Assembly (NCBI RefSeq): GCF_009709555.1
Contig: NZ_WJBG01000183.1
Span: 1-53,245, forward strand
From: Streptomyces blattellae
Lineage (GTDB): Bacteria; Actinomycetota; Actinomycetes; Streptomycetales; Streptomycetaceae
DNA length: 53,245 bases
Direction of reading: 5' to 3'
Shown piece by piece: positions 18,125-26,134 of the stretch. How positions within the stretch are numbered: the stretch's first letter is position 1; each line of letters starts with the position of its first letter. The translations under genes were made by a program, and so were the position numbers. The notes below the pieces were generated by a model. It searched no databases and had not been told where the DNA came from. It saw only the letters and a list, made by a program, of their open reading frames with translations.

Positions 18125-19067
18125 GGTAGCCGAGTTGGGCGCGGCTCTCGCTGCCGAGGGTGGCGGCGAGTTTGGCGATGTGGACGCGGGCGGTGCGGAT
18201 GTTCATGCCGAGGCGCTGGGCTATGACCGCGTCGGTGTGGCCTTCGACGAGGAGGGCGGCGATGGCGTGTTGGCGGGGGGTGATGCCGTTGAGGGTGGGT
18301 TGTTGCACGGCCTGGGGGTGCATGGGGGTGGCGAGGCGCCAGAGGCGGTCGAAGGTGGTGGCGAGGAAGTCGACGATCGCGGGATGGCGGATTTCGAGGG
18401 CGAGGGTGCGGTCCTTGTTGGCGGGGATGAAGGCCACCTCGCGGTCGACGACGATCAGTCGCTGGGTGACTTCGTCGAGGGTGCGGGCCTCCACGTCGCC
18501 CTGAAGGCGTTCGTAGCGGGCCAGGATGCTGGGCGCGTGGCGGAGGGTGTGCTGGTAGAGGGTGCGGATACAACCGCCGCGATCGAGCAGCGCCTGATCG
18601 CGTGCGAAGGCATCGGCGTGGAGCTGGGCCGGAGAGTGGGTGTGGTTGGTGTGGGGCTGGATGGCGAGGACCTCGCCCGAGGTGTCCGCCATGGCCTGCT
18701 GAATGGCTCTGCCGATGCGGTCGAGACCGGTGAGGGCACTGATCGTCGGAGTTTCGGCGACGGCGGTGTGCCGGCCGACGATCGTCATGAGCGGGTCGAA
18801 CATCGCCGCCAGCCGCTCCTCGCGCCGGCGCTCGTCCGCGATGCGGTCCTCGACGGCCCGCAGCAAGCGGTGGAGGGCGAAGGCCGGGGCGACGGGCCGC
18901 ATGCGTCGCAGATCCTCGACGTCCGGTTGCAGCAGACCCAGGTCGACCAGACATGGTGCCGCGTCCACCTGCTCGGCACGCACCCACCCTTCACGCAGCG
19001 CGCGGGTGTACAGGTTCAGGCCCGCGTCGCACAGCTCCTCCGGTCCGTGCGCGTGCGCCCCCGTCAT
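18087..19067 (-). CDS. LuxR-type transcriptional regulator, paralogue 2
   Basis: A 326-residue protein with the same layout as its neighbours: helical N-terminus (LCDAGLNLYTRALREGWVR, CLVDLGLLQPDVEDLRRM), TrmB-like middle domain (EVLAIQPHTN, CIRTLYQHTLRH, ARTLDEVTQRLIVVDREVAF, LEIRHPAIVDFLATTFDRLW) and LuxR helix-turn-helix (ITPRQHAIAALLVEGHTDAVIAQRLGMNIRTARVHIAKLAATLG). ATG 19067 overlaps the stop of paralogue 3 (ATGA) and has AGGAGG upstream, so the two are translationally coupled. The ligand is unknown. Confidence 0.87.
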   Translation of the reverse strand: MTGAHAHGPEELCDAGLNLYTRALREGWVRAEQVDAAPCLVDLGLLQPDVEDLRRMRPVAPAFALHRLLRAVEDRIADERRREERLAAMFDPLMTIVGRHTAVAETPTISALTGLDRIGRAIQQAMADTSGEVLAIQPHTNHTHSPAQLHADAFARDQALLDRGGCIRTLYQHTLRHAPSILARYERLQGDVEARTLDEVTQRLIVVDREVAFIPANKDRTLALEIRHPAIVDFLATTFDRLWRLATPMHPQAVQQPTLNGITPRQHAIAALLVEGHTDAVIAQRLGMNIRTARVHIAKLAATLGSESRAQLGYLIGRSGILDLEE

Positions 19068-20071
19068 GTGTGGCTGTCTCCTCCTGCTGCCGGTTGGTCC
19101 TGTTTCAGGATCCCTGACTGGGCTATGAGGTAGCCGAGTTGGGCGCGGCTGCCACTGCCGAGCGCGTTGGCGAGTTTGGCGATGTGGGCCCGGCAGGTGC
19201 GTACGTTCATGCCGAGGCGGCGGGCGATGGCCTCGTCGACGTGGCCCTCGACCAGGAGTTTGGCGATGGAGTGCTGGATGTCGGTGATGCCGTCGGAGGC
19301 TGCCTCGTACGGGGTGCCGACGCTCAGGGGGACGGACCGGTCCCACAGGTACTCGAAGAGTTTGATCAGATAGCGGATGAGGCCGGGGTGGCGCAGCTCC
19401 AGGGCAACCTGTTGATCGTCGCGGGCGGGGATGAAGGCCACCGCCTCGTCACAGATGATCAGGCGTTCTACCAGCTCGTCGATGGTGCGGTACTCCGCCT
19501 TGCCGTCGGAGAGCCGGGCTGCGTAGGCCAGTTGCTCGGGGTTGTACCGGGCCGTGTGCTGGTAGAGGGTGCGAATCCGCACCCCGCGCTCGATCAGCGG
19601 CTGGTCGCGCTCGAGCCCCCGCTCCAGGCTGCGCTCGGACATGCGGTCGCTCGGCTGGACCGTGAGCATTTCGGTCTGGCACTGGGCCGTGGCCATGTTC
19701 AGTGCGGCGTTTATCCGCTCACCACCCTCCAGCACCGTGATCGAGTCACTGGTCGCGGCCGATTGGGTACTCAGGGCCATGAAGGGCCGGAAGACCGCGG
19801 ACAGTTCGACTGCCTGCCGGCGGCGTTCGGCAATCTCGTGTTCCAGCGGGTTGAGCTGCTGGGACAGAGCGATCACCGGCGGGACGGGGTGCAGCCAGTT
19901 CGGGTCGTCGGGATCGGGGTGGAGCAGAGCGAACTCCACCAGACAAGGGGCAGGCTCGACATCCGTTCGGGCGATGCGTCCGGTGCGCAGAGCGGCGGCA
20001 TACAGACGGCCGCCCTCCTCGCACCACTCGGTCATCGAATGGGGATGTGTCGCCTTTGTCTGATTCGTCAC
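19064..20071 (-). CDS. LuxR-type transcriptional regulator, paralogue 3
   Basis: A 335-residue protein with the same architecture (EGGRLYAAALRTGRIAR, CLVEFALLHPDPDDPNWLHPVPP; EMLTVQPSDR; RGVRIRTLYQHTARYN; RTIDELVERLIICDEAVAF; LELRHPGLIRYLIKLFEYLW; helix-turn-helix LLVEGHVDEAIARRLGMNVRTCRAHIAKLANALG). GTG 20071 is chosen because GGAG sits four bases upstream; the longer frame to 20152 lacks a good ribosome site. It is the first gene of the two-gene minus-strand operon and is divergent, across 115 bp, from the small peptide gene, so it is the likely regulator of that promoter. Confidence 0.85.
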   Translation of the reverse strand: MTNQTKATHPHSMTEWCEEGGRLYAAALRTGRIARTDVEPAPCLVEFALLHPDPDDPNWLHPVPPVIALSQQLNPLEHEIAERRRQAVELSAVFRPFMALSTQSAATSDSITVLEGGERINAALNMATAQCQTEMLTVQPSDRMSERSLERGLERDQPLIERGVRIRTLYQHTARYNPEQLAYAARLSDGKAEYRTIDELVERLIICDEAVAFIPARDDQQVALELRHPGLIRYLIKLFEYLWDRSVPLSVGTPYEAASDGITDIQHSIAKLLVEGHVDEAIARRLGMNVRTCRAHIAKLANALGSGSRAQLGYLIAQSGILKQDQPAAGGDSHT

Positions 20072-20186
20072 TAATCTCCACCCCCCAGGGTCCTGAACAT
20101 GCAGGAACATGATGCATCGATTGTGTGGCCATGACGTGCCTGAATGAGCCATCGTCTTACCTGACGGGGGAAAAGGGGACCTTCAA

Positions 20187-20387
20187 GTGAGGACGAAGCT
20201 GACTATGCGTAACAGAATGCTTCGCTCGCTGCTTGTCGCCGCCTTCTCCGCCGTTGTGGCCCTCGGTGCACTGAGTGGCCTCTCCAATGTGAAGGACGAG
20301 GTTCGGGCGAACAGCAGCTGGCCGAGTGTGGCCGTGAATGCCGAAGCCGGCAACACCAACCCTGCGACAGATGGAGCCGGGAGCTGA
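20187..20387 (+). CDS. Small secreted peptide (candidate signal or effector)
   Basis: A 66-residue ORF. GTG 20187 is chosen because AAAAGGGGA lies seven bases upstream. The n-region is strongly basic (R2, K4, R8, R10, R13), followed by a hydrophobic core at about residues 14-32 and a hydrophilic tail. VRA|N (39-42) is a plausible signal-peptidase site and would release a 25-residue acidic, cysteine-free peptide beginning NSSWPSVAV. It is not recognised as a known family. It sits next to divergent LuxR-type genes and one base before the Rieske-like gene, whose ribosome site lies inside its 3' end, so the two are cotranscribed. Confidence 0.6.
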   Translation: MRTKLTMRNRMLRSLLVAAFSAVVALGALSGLSNVKDEVRANSSWPSVAVNAEAGNTNPATDGAGS

Positions 20388-20388
20388 C

Positions 20389-20727
20389 GTGACCACCCCA
20401 CCCGACGACCGCTCCTTCCGCCGCGAGATGGCCACCGCCTACCGTTCCGGCTGGCACTTCATCGACCTGGTCACCGCCATCCCCCACAGCGGTGACTCGC
20501 TGATGGTGACCGTCTTCGGTGAACCGGTCGTCGTCACGCGGGACGAGGACGACGACGTTCGGGCGTACCGGTGTCTGCGGCGTCCTCGGGGGGCGCCGCA
20601 GCCGGTGAGGTGTGCCATCCGGTATGGAATGATCTTTGTGAACCTCGACCGGCGTGACCACCAGCTGGCCGAACCCGAGGCCCCGGCCGCCCCACAGGCC
20701 GTCCCAGCCACCCCCCGCAGTGCCTGA
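20389..20727 (+). CDS. Truncated Rieske-like protein lacking Fe-S ligands
   Basis: A 112-residue protein. GTG 20389 has GGGAG five bases upstream, inside the end of the peptide gene. Residues 10-70 follow the N-terminus of Rieske ring-hydroxylating oxygenases (GWHFIDLVTAIPHSGDSL, FGEPVVVTRDEDDDVRAY). Where the family has CxHRG this protein has R64-R-P66-R-G, and the segment carrying the second CxxH pair is missing. It resumes at IRYGMIFVNLDRR, which resembles the strand after the cluster. It therefore cannot bind a normal 2Fe-2S cluster. The last ~25 residues are Pro/Ala-rich. It is either a decayed oxygenase or, given intact reading frame and coupling, a repurposed binding fold. Confidence 0.6.
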   Translation: MTTPPDDRSFRREMATAYRSGWHFIDLVTAIPHSGDSLMVTVFGEPVVVTRDEDDDVRAYRCLRRPRGAPQPVRCAIRYGMIFVNLDRRDHQLAEPEAPAAPQAVPATPRSA

Positions 20728-20770
20728 CGCGATTCCCCCGTCGCAACAGATCGCTCAGGTGCTTCCCCCC

Positions 20771-20811
20771 GCAGCGGCGTCACCGTGACCTGAACACGGT
20801 GACGCCGCTGC
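20771..20811. terminator. Bidirectional terminator between convergent genes
   Basis: A perfect 17-bp stem (20771-20787 with 20795-20811) with a 7-base loop, followed by AGTTT. It separates the Rieske-like gene from the convergent oxidoreductase gene. Confidence 0.85.
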
Positions 20812-20865
20812 AGTTTGGCGGGATATTTCGGCATATCGACCCATCCGGTGTGTGGCTGGAAATCA

Positions 20866-21282
20866 TCAGCCCCGCCCCATCGCCCGCGTCACCTCGATCT
20901 CGATCACCACGCGTGACGGATTGGGCCGCGGCACCCGCTCATAGCGCTCGGCGTAGCGCCGCTCGGCCTCCGCGACCGACGCCGGGTCGGCTCGTACGTA
21001 CGCCCGCCCCTCCAGCGTCGCCCACCGCGCCCCGGCCACCTGGCACACCGCAACGCGCGCCCCCTCCGCCCCGGCCGCCAGCACATGCCTCACCTTCGCG
21101 CTCGCCTTGTCCGCGATCACGCGAGCCAGTCGCGCTCCGGGGTCGTATGTGACGCCGACGGGGACGACGTGCGGGGTGCCGTCCGGGCGGAGGGTCGTCA
21201 GGGTGCACAGGTGACGTTCCCGCCAGAAGGTGAGGTACGACGGGTCGGGATCGCCCGGGTCCACGGAGTATGTCGTCGTCAT
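20866..21282 (-). CDS. PPOX-class (FMN/F420-dependent) oxidoreductase
   Basis: A 138-residue split-barrel flavoprotein of the pyridoxamine-5'-phosphate-oxidase-like superfamily. Motifs: YLTFWRERHLCTLTTLRPDGTPHVVPVGVTYD, then ASAKVRHVLAAG, ARWATLEGRAYV and the C-terminal ERYERVPRPNPSRVVIEIEV. In actinomycetes these are frequently F420-dependent; the cofactor cannot be read from sequence alone. ATG 21282 begins MTTTYSVDPGDPDPSYL; upstream codons run into the clpB operator region. It is divergent from clpB. Confidence 0.8.
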   Translation of the reverse strand: MTTTYSVDPGDPDPSYLTFWRERHLCTLTTLRPDGTPHVVPVGVTYDPGARLARVIADKASAKVRHVLAAGAEGARVAVCQVAGARWATLEGRAYVRADPASVAEAERRYAERYERVPRPNPSRVVIEIEVTRAMGRG

Positions 21283-21319
21283 GAGGCGGAACTTAGCCGC
21301 CGCCCCTCCCGGACACCTA

Positions 21320-21340
21320 CTTGAGTGGAATAGACTCAAC
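21320..21340. promoter_or_regulatory. HAIR operator of clpB
   Basis: CTTGAGT-GGAATAG-ACTCAAC matches the HAIR consensus at 13 of 14 arm positions with the right spacer, 62 bp upstream of the clpB start. It places clpB in the HspR regulon together with the dnaK operon. Confidence 0.88.
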
Positions 21341-21402
21341 TTTGTGTACGTTGCTCACATCAGCGCGTGTGGACGACTGACGCCTAGGAGGAGAACGGAT
21401 AC

Positions 21403-24051
21403 GTGGACGCCGAGCTGACCAACCGGAGCCGGGACGCGATCAACGCGGCCAGTAATCGGGCCGTGCAGGACGGGCACCCCGATCTCACCCCGGCACACCT
21501 GCTGCTCGCGCTGCTCGCGGGGCAAGGACCGCGTCAGGACATCGCGAACATCACCGACCTGCTCGCCGCCGTCGACGCCGACCAGGCCGCCGTACGGGCC
21601 GGCGCGGAGAAGATCCTCGCCGGGCTGCCCAGCGTGACCGGGTCCACCGTCGCGCCGCCGCAGCCCAACCGTGAGCTGCTGGCGGTGATCGCGGAGGCGC
21701 AGGCCAAGGCCGAGGAGCTGGGGGACGAGTACCTCTCCACCGAGCATCTCCTCATCGGTATCGCCGCGAAGGGGGGTCAGGCCGGCGACGTACTCTCCCA
21801 GCAGGGCGCCAGCGCGAAGAAGCTGCTGGAGGCGTTCCAGAAGAGCAGGGGAGGGCGACGGGTGACGACACCCGACCCCGAGGGCCAGTACAAGGCGCTT
21901 GAGAAGTTCGGCACGGACTTCACCGCCGCGGCGCGGGAGGGCAAGCTCGACCCGGTCATCGGGCGGGACCAGGAGATCCGGCGGGTCGTGCAGGTGCTCA
22001 GCCGCCGTACGAAGAACAACCCCGTCCTCATCGGTGAGCCCGGCGTCGGCAAGACCGCCGTCGTCGAGGGGCTCGCCCAGCGGATCGTCAAGGGGGACGT
22101 GCCCGAGTCCCTCAAGGACAAGCGGCTGGTCGCACTCGACCTCGGGGCCATGGTCGCCGGCGCCAAGTACCGCGGTGAGTTCGAGGAGCGGCTGAAGACC
22201 GTCCTCGCCGAGATCAAGGACTCGGACGGGCAGATCATCACCTTCATCGACGAGCTGCACACCGTCGTGGGAGCCGGTGCCGGCGGTGACTCCGCCATGG
22301 ACGCCGGGAACATGCTCAAGCCCATGCTCGCCCGCGGTGAGCTGCGCATGGTCGGTGCCACCACCCTCGACGAGTACCGGGAGCGGATCGAGAAGGACCC
22401 GGCGCTGGAGCGGCGCTTCCAGCAGGTGCTGGTCGCCGAGCCGAGCGTCGAGGACACCATCGCGATCCTGCGCGGGCTGAAGGGGCGGTACGAGGCCCAC
22501 CACAAGGTGCAGATCGCCGACAGCGCGCTGGTCGCGGCGGCCACCCTCTCCGACCGGTACATCACCTCCCGCTTCCTGCCCGACAAGGCCATCGACCTCG
22601 TCGACGAGGCCGCCTCACGGCTGCGTATGGAGATCGACTCCTCGCCCGTCGAGATCGACGAACTCCAGCGTGTCGTCGACCGGATGAAGATGGAGGAGCT
22701 GGCGATCGGCAAGGAGACCGACCCGGCCTCCCGCGACCGCCTGGAGAAGCTGCGCCGCGACCTCGCCGACAAGGAGGAGGAGCTGCGCGGCCTGACCGCC
22801 CGCTGGGAGAAGGAGAAGCAGTCCCTCAACCGGGTCGGTGAGCTGAAGGAGAAGCTCGACGAACTGCGCGGGCAGGCGGAGCGGGCCCAGCGCGAGGGCG
22901 ACTTCGACTCCGCGTCCAAGCTGCTGTACGGCGAAATCCCCGCCGTGGAACGGGACTTGGAGGCGGCCTCCGAAGCCGAGGAGGCGTTGACATCTTCCGC
23001 CTCCGGCGGGGGCGCCAAGGACACCATGGTGAAGGAGGAGGTCGGCCCGGACGACATCGCCGATGTCGTCGGCTCCTGGACCGGCATCCCCGCGGGCCGC
23101 CTTCTGGAGGGCGAGACGCAGAAACTCCTGCGGATGGAGGAGGAGTTGGGCCGCCGCCTGATCGGGCAGGCCGAGGCGGTGCAGGCGGTGTCGGACGCCG
23201 TACGGCGCACCCGCGCCGGAATCGCCGACCCCGACCGCCCCACCGGGTCCTTCCTCTTCCTCGGTCCCACCGGGGTCGGCAAGACCGAACTCGCCAAGGC
23301 GCTCGCCGACTTCCTCTTCGACGACGAGCGGGCCATGGTCCGGATCGACATGTCGGAGTACGGCGAGAAGCACAGCGTGGCCCGGCTGGTCGGGGCGCCG
23401 CCCGGCTACGTCGGCTACGAGGAGGGCGGTCAGCTCACCGAAGCGGTGCGACGGCGGCCGTACAGCGTCGTACTGCTCGACGAAGTCGAGAAGGCGCACC
23501 CCGAGGTGTTCGACGTCCTGCTCCAGGTGCTGGACGACGGCCGTCTGACGGACGGTCAGGGGCGGACGGTCGACTTCCGCAACACCATCCTGATCCTCAC
23601 CTCGAACCTCGGCAGCCAGTTCTTGAGTGGACACAGCCTGGTGGAGCCGCTGACGAGCGAGGAGGAGAAGAAGCGGCAGGTGCTGGAGGTGGTCCGGGCG
23701 TCCTTCAAGCCGGAGTTCCTCAACCGGCTGGACGACCTGGTCGTCTTCTCCGCGCTGAACAAGGAGGAGCTGGAGCGCATCGCCGGCCTTCAGATCAACC
23801 GGCTCGCGAGGCGGCTCGCCGAGCGGCGGCTCATCCTGGAGGTGACGCCCGAGGCGCTGGCCTGGCTGGCCGACGAGGGCAACGACCCGGCGTACGGTGC
23901 ACGCCCGCTGCGCCGACTGGTCCAGACCGCGATCGGCGACCGGCTCGCCAAGGAGATCCTCGCGGGCGAGGTCAAGGACGGCGACACGGTCCGGGTGGAC
24001 TCCTTCGGAGAGGGGTTGATCGTGGGCCCGGCCACCGGGAAAACCCTGTGA
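21403..24051 (+). CDS. clpB: ATP-dependent disaggregase ClpB (Hsp104 family)
   Basis: Hexameric AAA+ chaperone that pulls polypeptides from aggregates together with DnaK. The 882-residue protein has an N-terminal Clp-N domain (HPDLTPAHLLLALL, STEHLLIGI), a first AAA module with Walker A G211EPGVGKT and Walker B FIDELH, a middle coiled-coil propeller (about residues 410-540) and a second AAA module with G621PTGVGKT and LLDEVEKAHPEV. There is no ClpP-docking IGF loop, consistent with ClpB. GTG 21403 has AGGAGGAG about eight bases upstream. Expressed from a HAIR-controlled promoter. Confidence 0.97.
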   Translation: MDAELTNRSRDAINAASNRAVQDGHPDLTPAHLLLALLAGQGPRQDIANITDLLAAVDADQAAVRAGAEKILAGLPSVTGSTVAPPQPNRELLAVIAEAQAKAEELGDEYLSTEHLLIGIAAKGGQAGDVLSQQGASAKKLLEAFQKSRGGRRVTTPDPEGQYKALEKFGTDFTAAAREGKLDPVIGRDQEIRRVVQVLSRRTKNNPVLIGEPGVGKTAVVEGLAQRIVKGDVPESLKDKRLVALDLGAMVAGAKYRGEFEERLKTVLAEIKDSDGQIITFIDELHTVVGAGAGGDSAMDAGNMLKPMLARGELRMVGATTLDEYRERIEKDPALERRFQQVLVAEPSVEDTIAILRGLKGRYEAHHKVQIADSALVAAATLSDRYITSRFLPDKAIDLVDEAASRLRMEIDSSPVEIDELQRVVDRMKMEELAIGKETDPASRDRLEKLRRDLADKEEELRGLTARWEKEKQSLNRVGELKEKLDELRGQAERAQREGDFDSASKLLYGEIPAVERDLEAASEAEEALTSSASGGGAKDTMVKEEVGPDDIADVVGSWTGIPAGRLLEGETQKLLRMEEELGRRLIGQAEAVQAVSDAVRRTRAGIADPDRPTGSFLFLGPTGVGKTELAKALADFLFDDERAMVRIDMSEYGEKHSVARLVGAPPGYVGYEEGGQLTEAVRRRPYSVVLLDEVEKAHPEVFDVLLQVLDDGRLTDGQGRTVDFRNTILILTSNLGSQFLSGHSLVEPLTSEEEKKRQVLEVVRASFKPEFLNRLDDLVVFSALNKEELERIAGLQINRLARRLAERRLILEVTPEALAWLADEGNDPAYGARPLRRLVQTAIGDRLAKEILAGEVKDGDTVRVDSFGEGLIVGPATGKTL

Positions 24052-24187
24052 CCGGCATGTGAAAAGGGCGGCGGACACGCTCTGAGCTGAATTCCGCCAA
24101 CCGGAGGTGAACCGTCCGGGGCAGGGGTTGCCACCCCCCGCCCCGCATGGGAGAGGATGGCGGAATCCGTACGAAGGGAAATTCACG

Positions 24188-24715
24188 GTGACCATCGACC
24201 CGTCCTCGATTCCGAACTTCGGGGGCCAGCCCGAGCCGAAGCCCCAAGGACCGGCGGGCCCCGTCGTCCCGGATCAGGACCTCGTTAAGCAGCTCCTCGA
24301 CCAGATGGAGCTGAAGCACCTCGTGGACGAGGAGGGTGACCTCGTCGCGCCGTGGGAGCAGTTCCGTACGTACTTCATGTTCCGCGGCGAGGGTGACCAG
24401 CAGGTCTTCTCGGTGCGGACGTTCTACGACCGGCCCCACGGGATCGACGAGAAGCCGCAGCTGCTGGAGTCCATCGACGACTGGAACCGGCGCACGCTGT
24501 GGCCCAAGGTCTACAGCCACACGCACGACGACGGCACCGTCCGCCTGATCGGCGAGGCCCAGATGCTGATCGGCACGGGCGTGAGCCTGGAGCACTTCGT
24601 CTCGTCCACGGTCAGCTGGGTGCGGGCCGCGATCGAGTTCGACAAGTGGCTCGTGGAGCAGCTCGGCCTTGAGCAGGAGATCAACGACGCGGAGAAGCCC
24701 AAGGACGACGAGTAG
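24188..24715 (+). CDS. YbjN domain-containing protein
   Basis: A 175-residue cytoplasmic protein. After a proline-rich N-terminus it has a YbjN-like fold similar to type III secretion chaperones (LVKQLLDQMELKHLVDEEGDLVAPWEQFRTYFMFRGEGDQQVFSVRTFY, LLESIDDWNRRTLWPKVYS, GTGVSLEHFVSSTVSWVRAAIEFDKWL). GTG 24188 has GAAGGGA upstream; an earlier in-frame GTG at 24107 is less likely. The function in actinomycetes is unknown. It follows clpB by 136 bp on the same strand. Confidence 0.8.
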   Translation: MTIDPSSIPNFGGQPEPKPQGPAGPVVPDQDLVKQLLDQMELKHLVDEEGDLVAPWEQFRTYFMFRGEGDQQVFSVRTFYDRPHGIDEKPQLLESIDDWNRRTLWPKVYSHTHDDGTVRLIGEAQMLIGTGVSLEHFVSSTVSWVRAAIEFDKWLVEQLGLEQEINDAEKPKDDE

Positions 24716-24731
24716 GTCCTGGTCCTCAGCG

Positions 24732-24785
24732 GAGCCCGGCCAGGGCACGGGCCAGTGCGGCCACGTGCCGGGCCGGGCTCTTGTC
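24732..24785 (+). terminator. Terminator after the YbjN gene
   Basis: Nine-base arms GAGCCCGGC (24732-24740) and GCCGGGCTC (24772-24780), with inner pairing GGCACG/CGTGCC, are followed by TTGT 16 bp after the stop codon. Confidence 0.7.
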
Positions 24786-24808
24786 GTCCACAGCCTGTGG
24801 AAACCACG

Positions 24809-24896
24809 CTGATCCCGCTGATCCCGCTGATCCCGCTGATCCCGCTGATCCCGCTGATCCCGCTGATCCCGCTGATCCCGCTGATCCCGCTGATCC
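24809..24896 (+). repeat. 9-bp minisatellite, about 9.8 copies
   Basis: The unit CTGATCCCG is repeated nine times perfectly (24809-24889) plus a partial copy. It is intergenic, between the YbjN terminator and the aminotransferase fragment. The unit length is a multiple of three, so every frame stays open, but no gene start precedes it. A very short related tandem (GACCGGGCT) lies near 29425. Confidence 0.95.
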
Positions 24897-24918
24897 ACGG
24901 TCCCGCCCGGCGTGCCCC

Positions 24919-25355
24919 TCAGCCCGCCAGCGCCTTCAGCCGCTTCACCGCCTCCTCCAGCACGGCCGTCTGCTTGCAGAACGCGAACCGCACGAAGGGG
25001 GCGCCCGCGTCCCTGTGGTCGTAGAAGACCGCATTGGGGATGGCGACGACACCCGCCCGCTCCGGCAGGGCCCGGCAGAAGGCGAATCCGTCCGTCTCGC
25101 CCAGCGGGCGGATGTCGGTCGTGATGAAGTACGTGCCGCCCGGCTTGAACACCTTGAAGCCCGCCTCCGTCAGACCGGCCGCCAGCAGATCCCGCTTGGC
25201 CAGCATGTCCTCGCGGAAGGCGGCGAAGTAGCTGTCGGGCAGTGACAGGGCCTCGGCGACCGCGTACTGGAACGGACCTCCTAATGACGTACGTCAGGAA
25301 CTGCTTCGCCGACCGCACCGCCGTGACCAGCTCCGGCGTCGAGGTCACCGGGCCG
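24919..25355 (-). pseudogene. Frameshifted, 5'-truncated aminotransferase fragment
   Basis: The 3' part, MLAKRDLLAAGLTEAGFKVF ... CRALPERAGVVAIPNAVFYDH ... AVKRLKALAG, is closely similar to the C-terminus of the intact class I aminotransferase at 27536-28726. Upstream, TSTPELVTAVRSAKQFLTYV is recognisable in another frame; a +1 change near 25280 breaks the reading frame. Homology stops abruptly near 25355, so about two thirds of the gene and the PLP lysine are missing. Nucleotide similarity to the intact copy is only moderate (roughly 75-80% by eye), so it is not a recent duplicate. Confidence 0.8.
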
Positions 25356-25530
25356 ACACCTCGCTGGCCTACCTATTCCTACGTCGTGCGACAGGCCCCG
25401 CTGTGGATCTCCGGCATCGGCGGTGAGCGGGCCGCACAACCTGTCCGGACCGGTCTGCCGGCCGTACCGACGGGCTCGGTGACGCGGCACTGTCCGTCGT
25501 ATCCTGACCACACACGGGAAGGAGCCGTCC

Positions 25531-26085
25531 ATGAGCGTCGACGCGATCGTGCACACCGAGTTCCCCAAGGGGTACACGGTCCTGTTCGGGGCCGACGGAA
25601 AGGTGATCATGACCCCGCAGAGCGAAGAGCACTCCAGCACCATCAGGTCGATGCAGATCGACTCCGCTCTTGCCCTCGGCCGTCACGCGAAGGTCACCTC
25701 CGACGTCTACATCGACTTCCCCGCCGATGAGAACTCCGCGCCCGATCTGGCGATCCTGCGCGAGGACGCCCGCCGGGAGGGCAAGCGCTACGGCTTCGAG
25801 GACGTCCTGCTGATCTCCGAGGTCGTCTCGACCTCCTCCGCACGCAAGGACTACGACGACTGCACCGCGAAGTATGGCCGCTACGGAATCCCGATCTACC
25901 TGGTCGTGGACCCGTACGCCCAGGAGGTCGTCCTCCACACCCAGCCGACCGCCACCGGTTACATCGCCGCACACACCCACCGGTACGGCACGGGCAAGCT
26001 CCCCATCCCCCTGGCCGACGGCCGCACCTTCACCCTCGACCTCGACGAACTCCCGCGCCCGGAGCCCGAGGCAGACGCCCGCTGA
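25531..26085 (+). CDS. Uma2-family (DUF820) restriction-endonuclease-like protein
   Basis: A 184-residue PD-(D/E)xK-fold protein of the Uma2 family, very numerous in Streptomyces, with no established function. Motif regions: SAPDLAILRED (first acidic residue), LLISEVVSTSSARKDYDD (E and following positions), KYGRYGIPIYLVVDPYAQEVVLH. GGGAAGGAG lies seven bases upstream of ATG 25531. It lies in a patchwork between two aminotransferase copies. A second, divergent family member is at 48162-48797. Confidence 0.85.
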   Translation: MSVDAIVHTEFPKGYTVLFGADGKVIMTPQSEEHSSTIRSMQIDSALALGRHAKVTSDVYIDFPADENSAPDLAILREDARREGKRYGFEDVLLISEVVSTSSARKDYDDCTAKYGRYGIPIYLVVDPYAQEVVLHTQPTATGYIAAHTHRYGTGKLPIPLADGRTFTLDLDELPRPEPEADAR

Positions 26086-26134
26086 CGAGGCACTCCCCGC
26101 TGGCCAGGCCCGTGCCGTCGGCACCGCCGTCGCC

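Noticed and set aside
24809..24896. CRISPR-like array
   Set aside because: Perfect head-to-tail 9-bp units with no spacers.
24755..25024. Possible (LIP)n repeat protein across the 9-bp minisatellite
   Set aside because: All frames are open simply because the unit is 9 bp; no ribosome site, and the frame continues into the antisense of the aminotransferase fragment.
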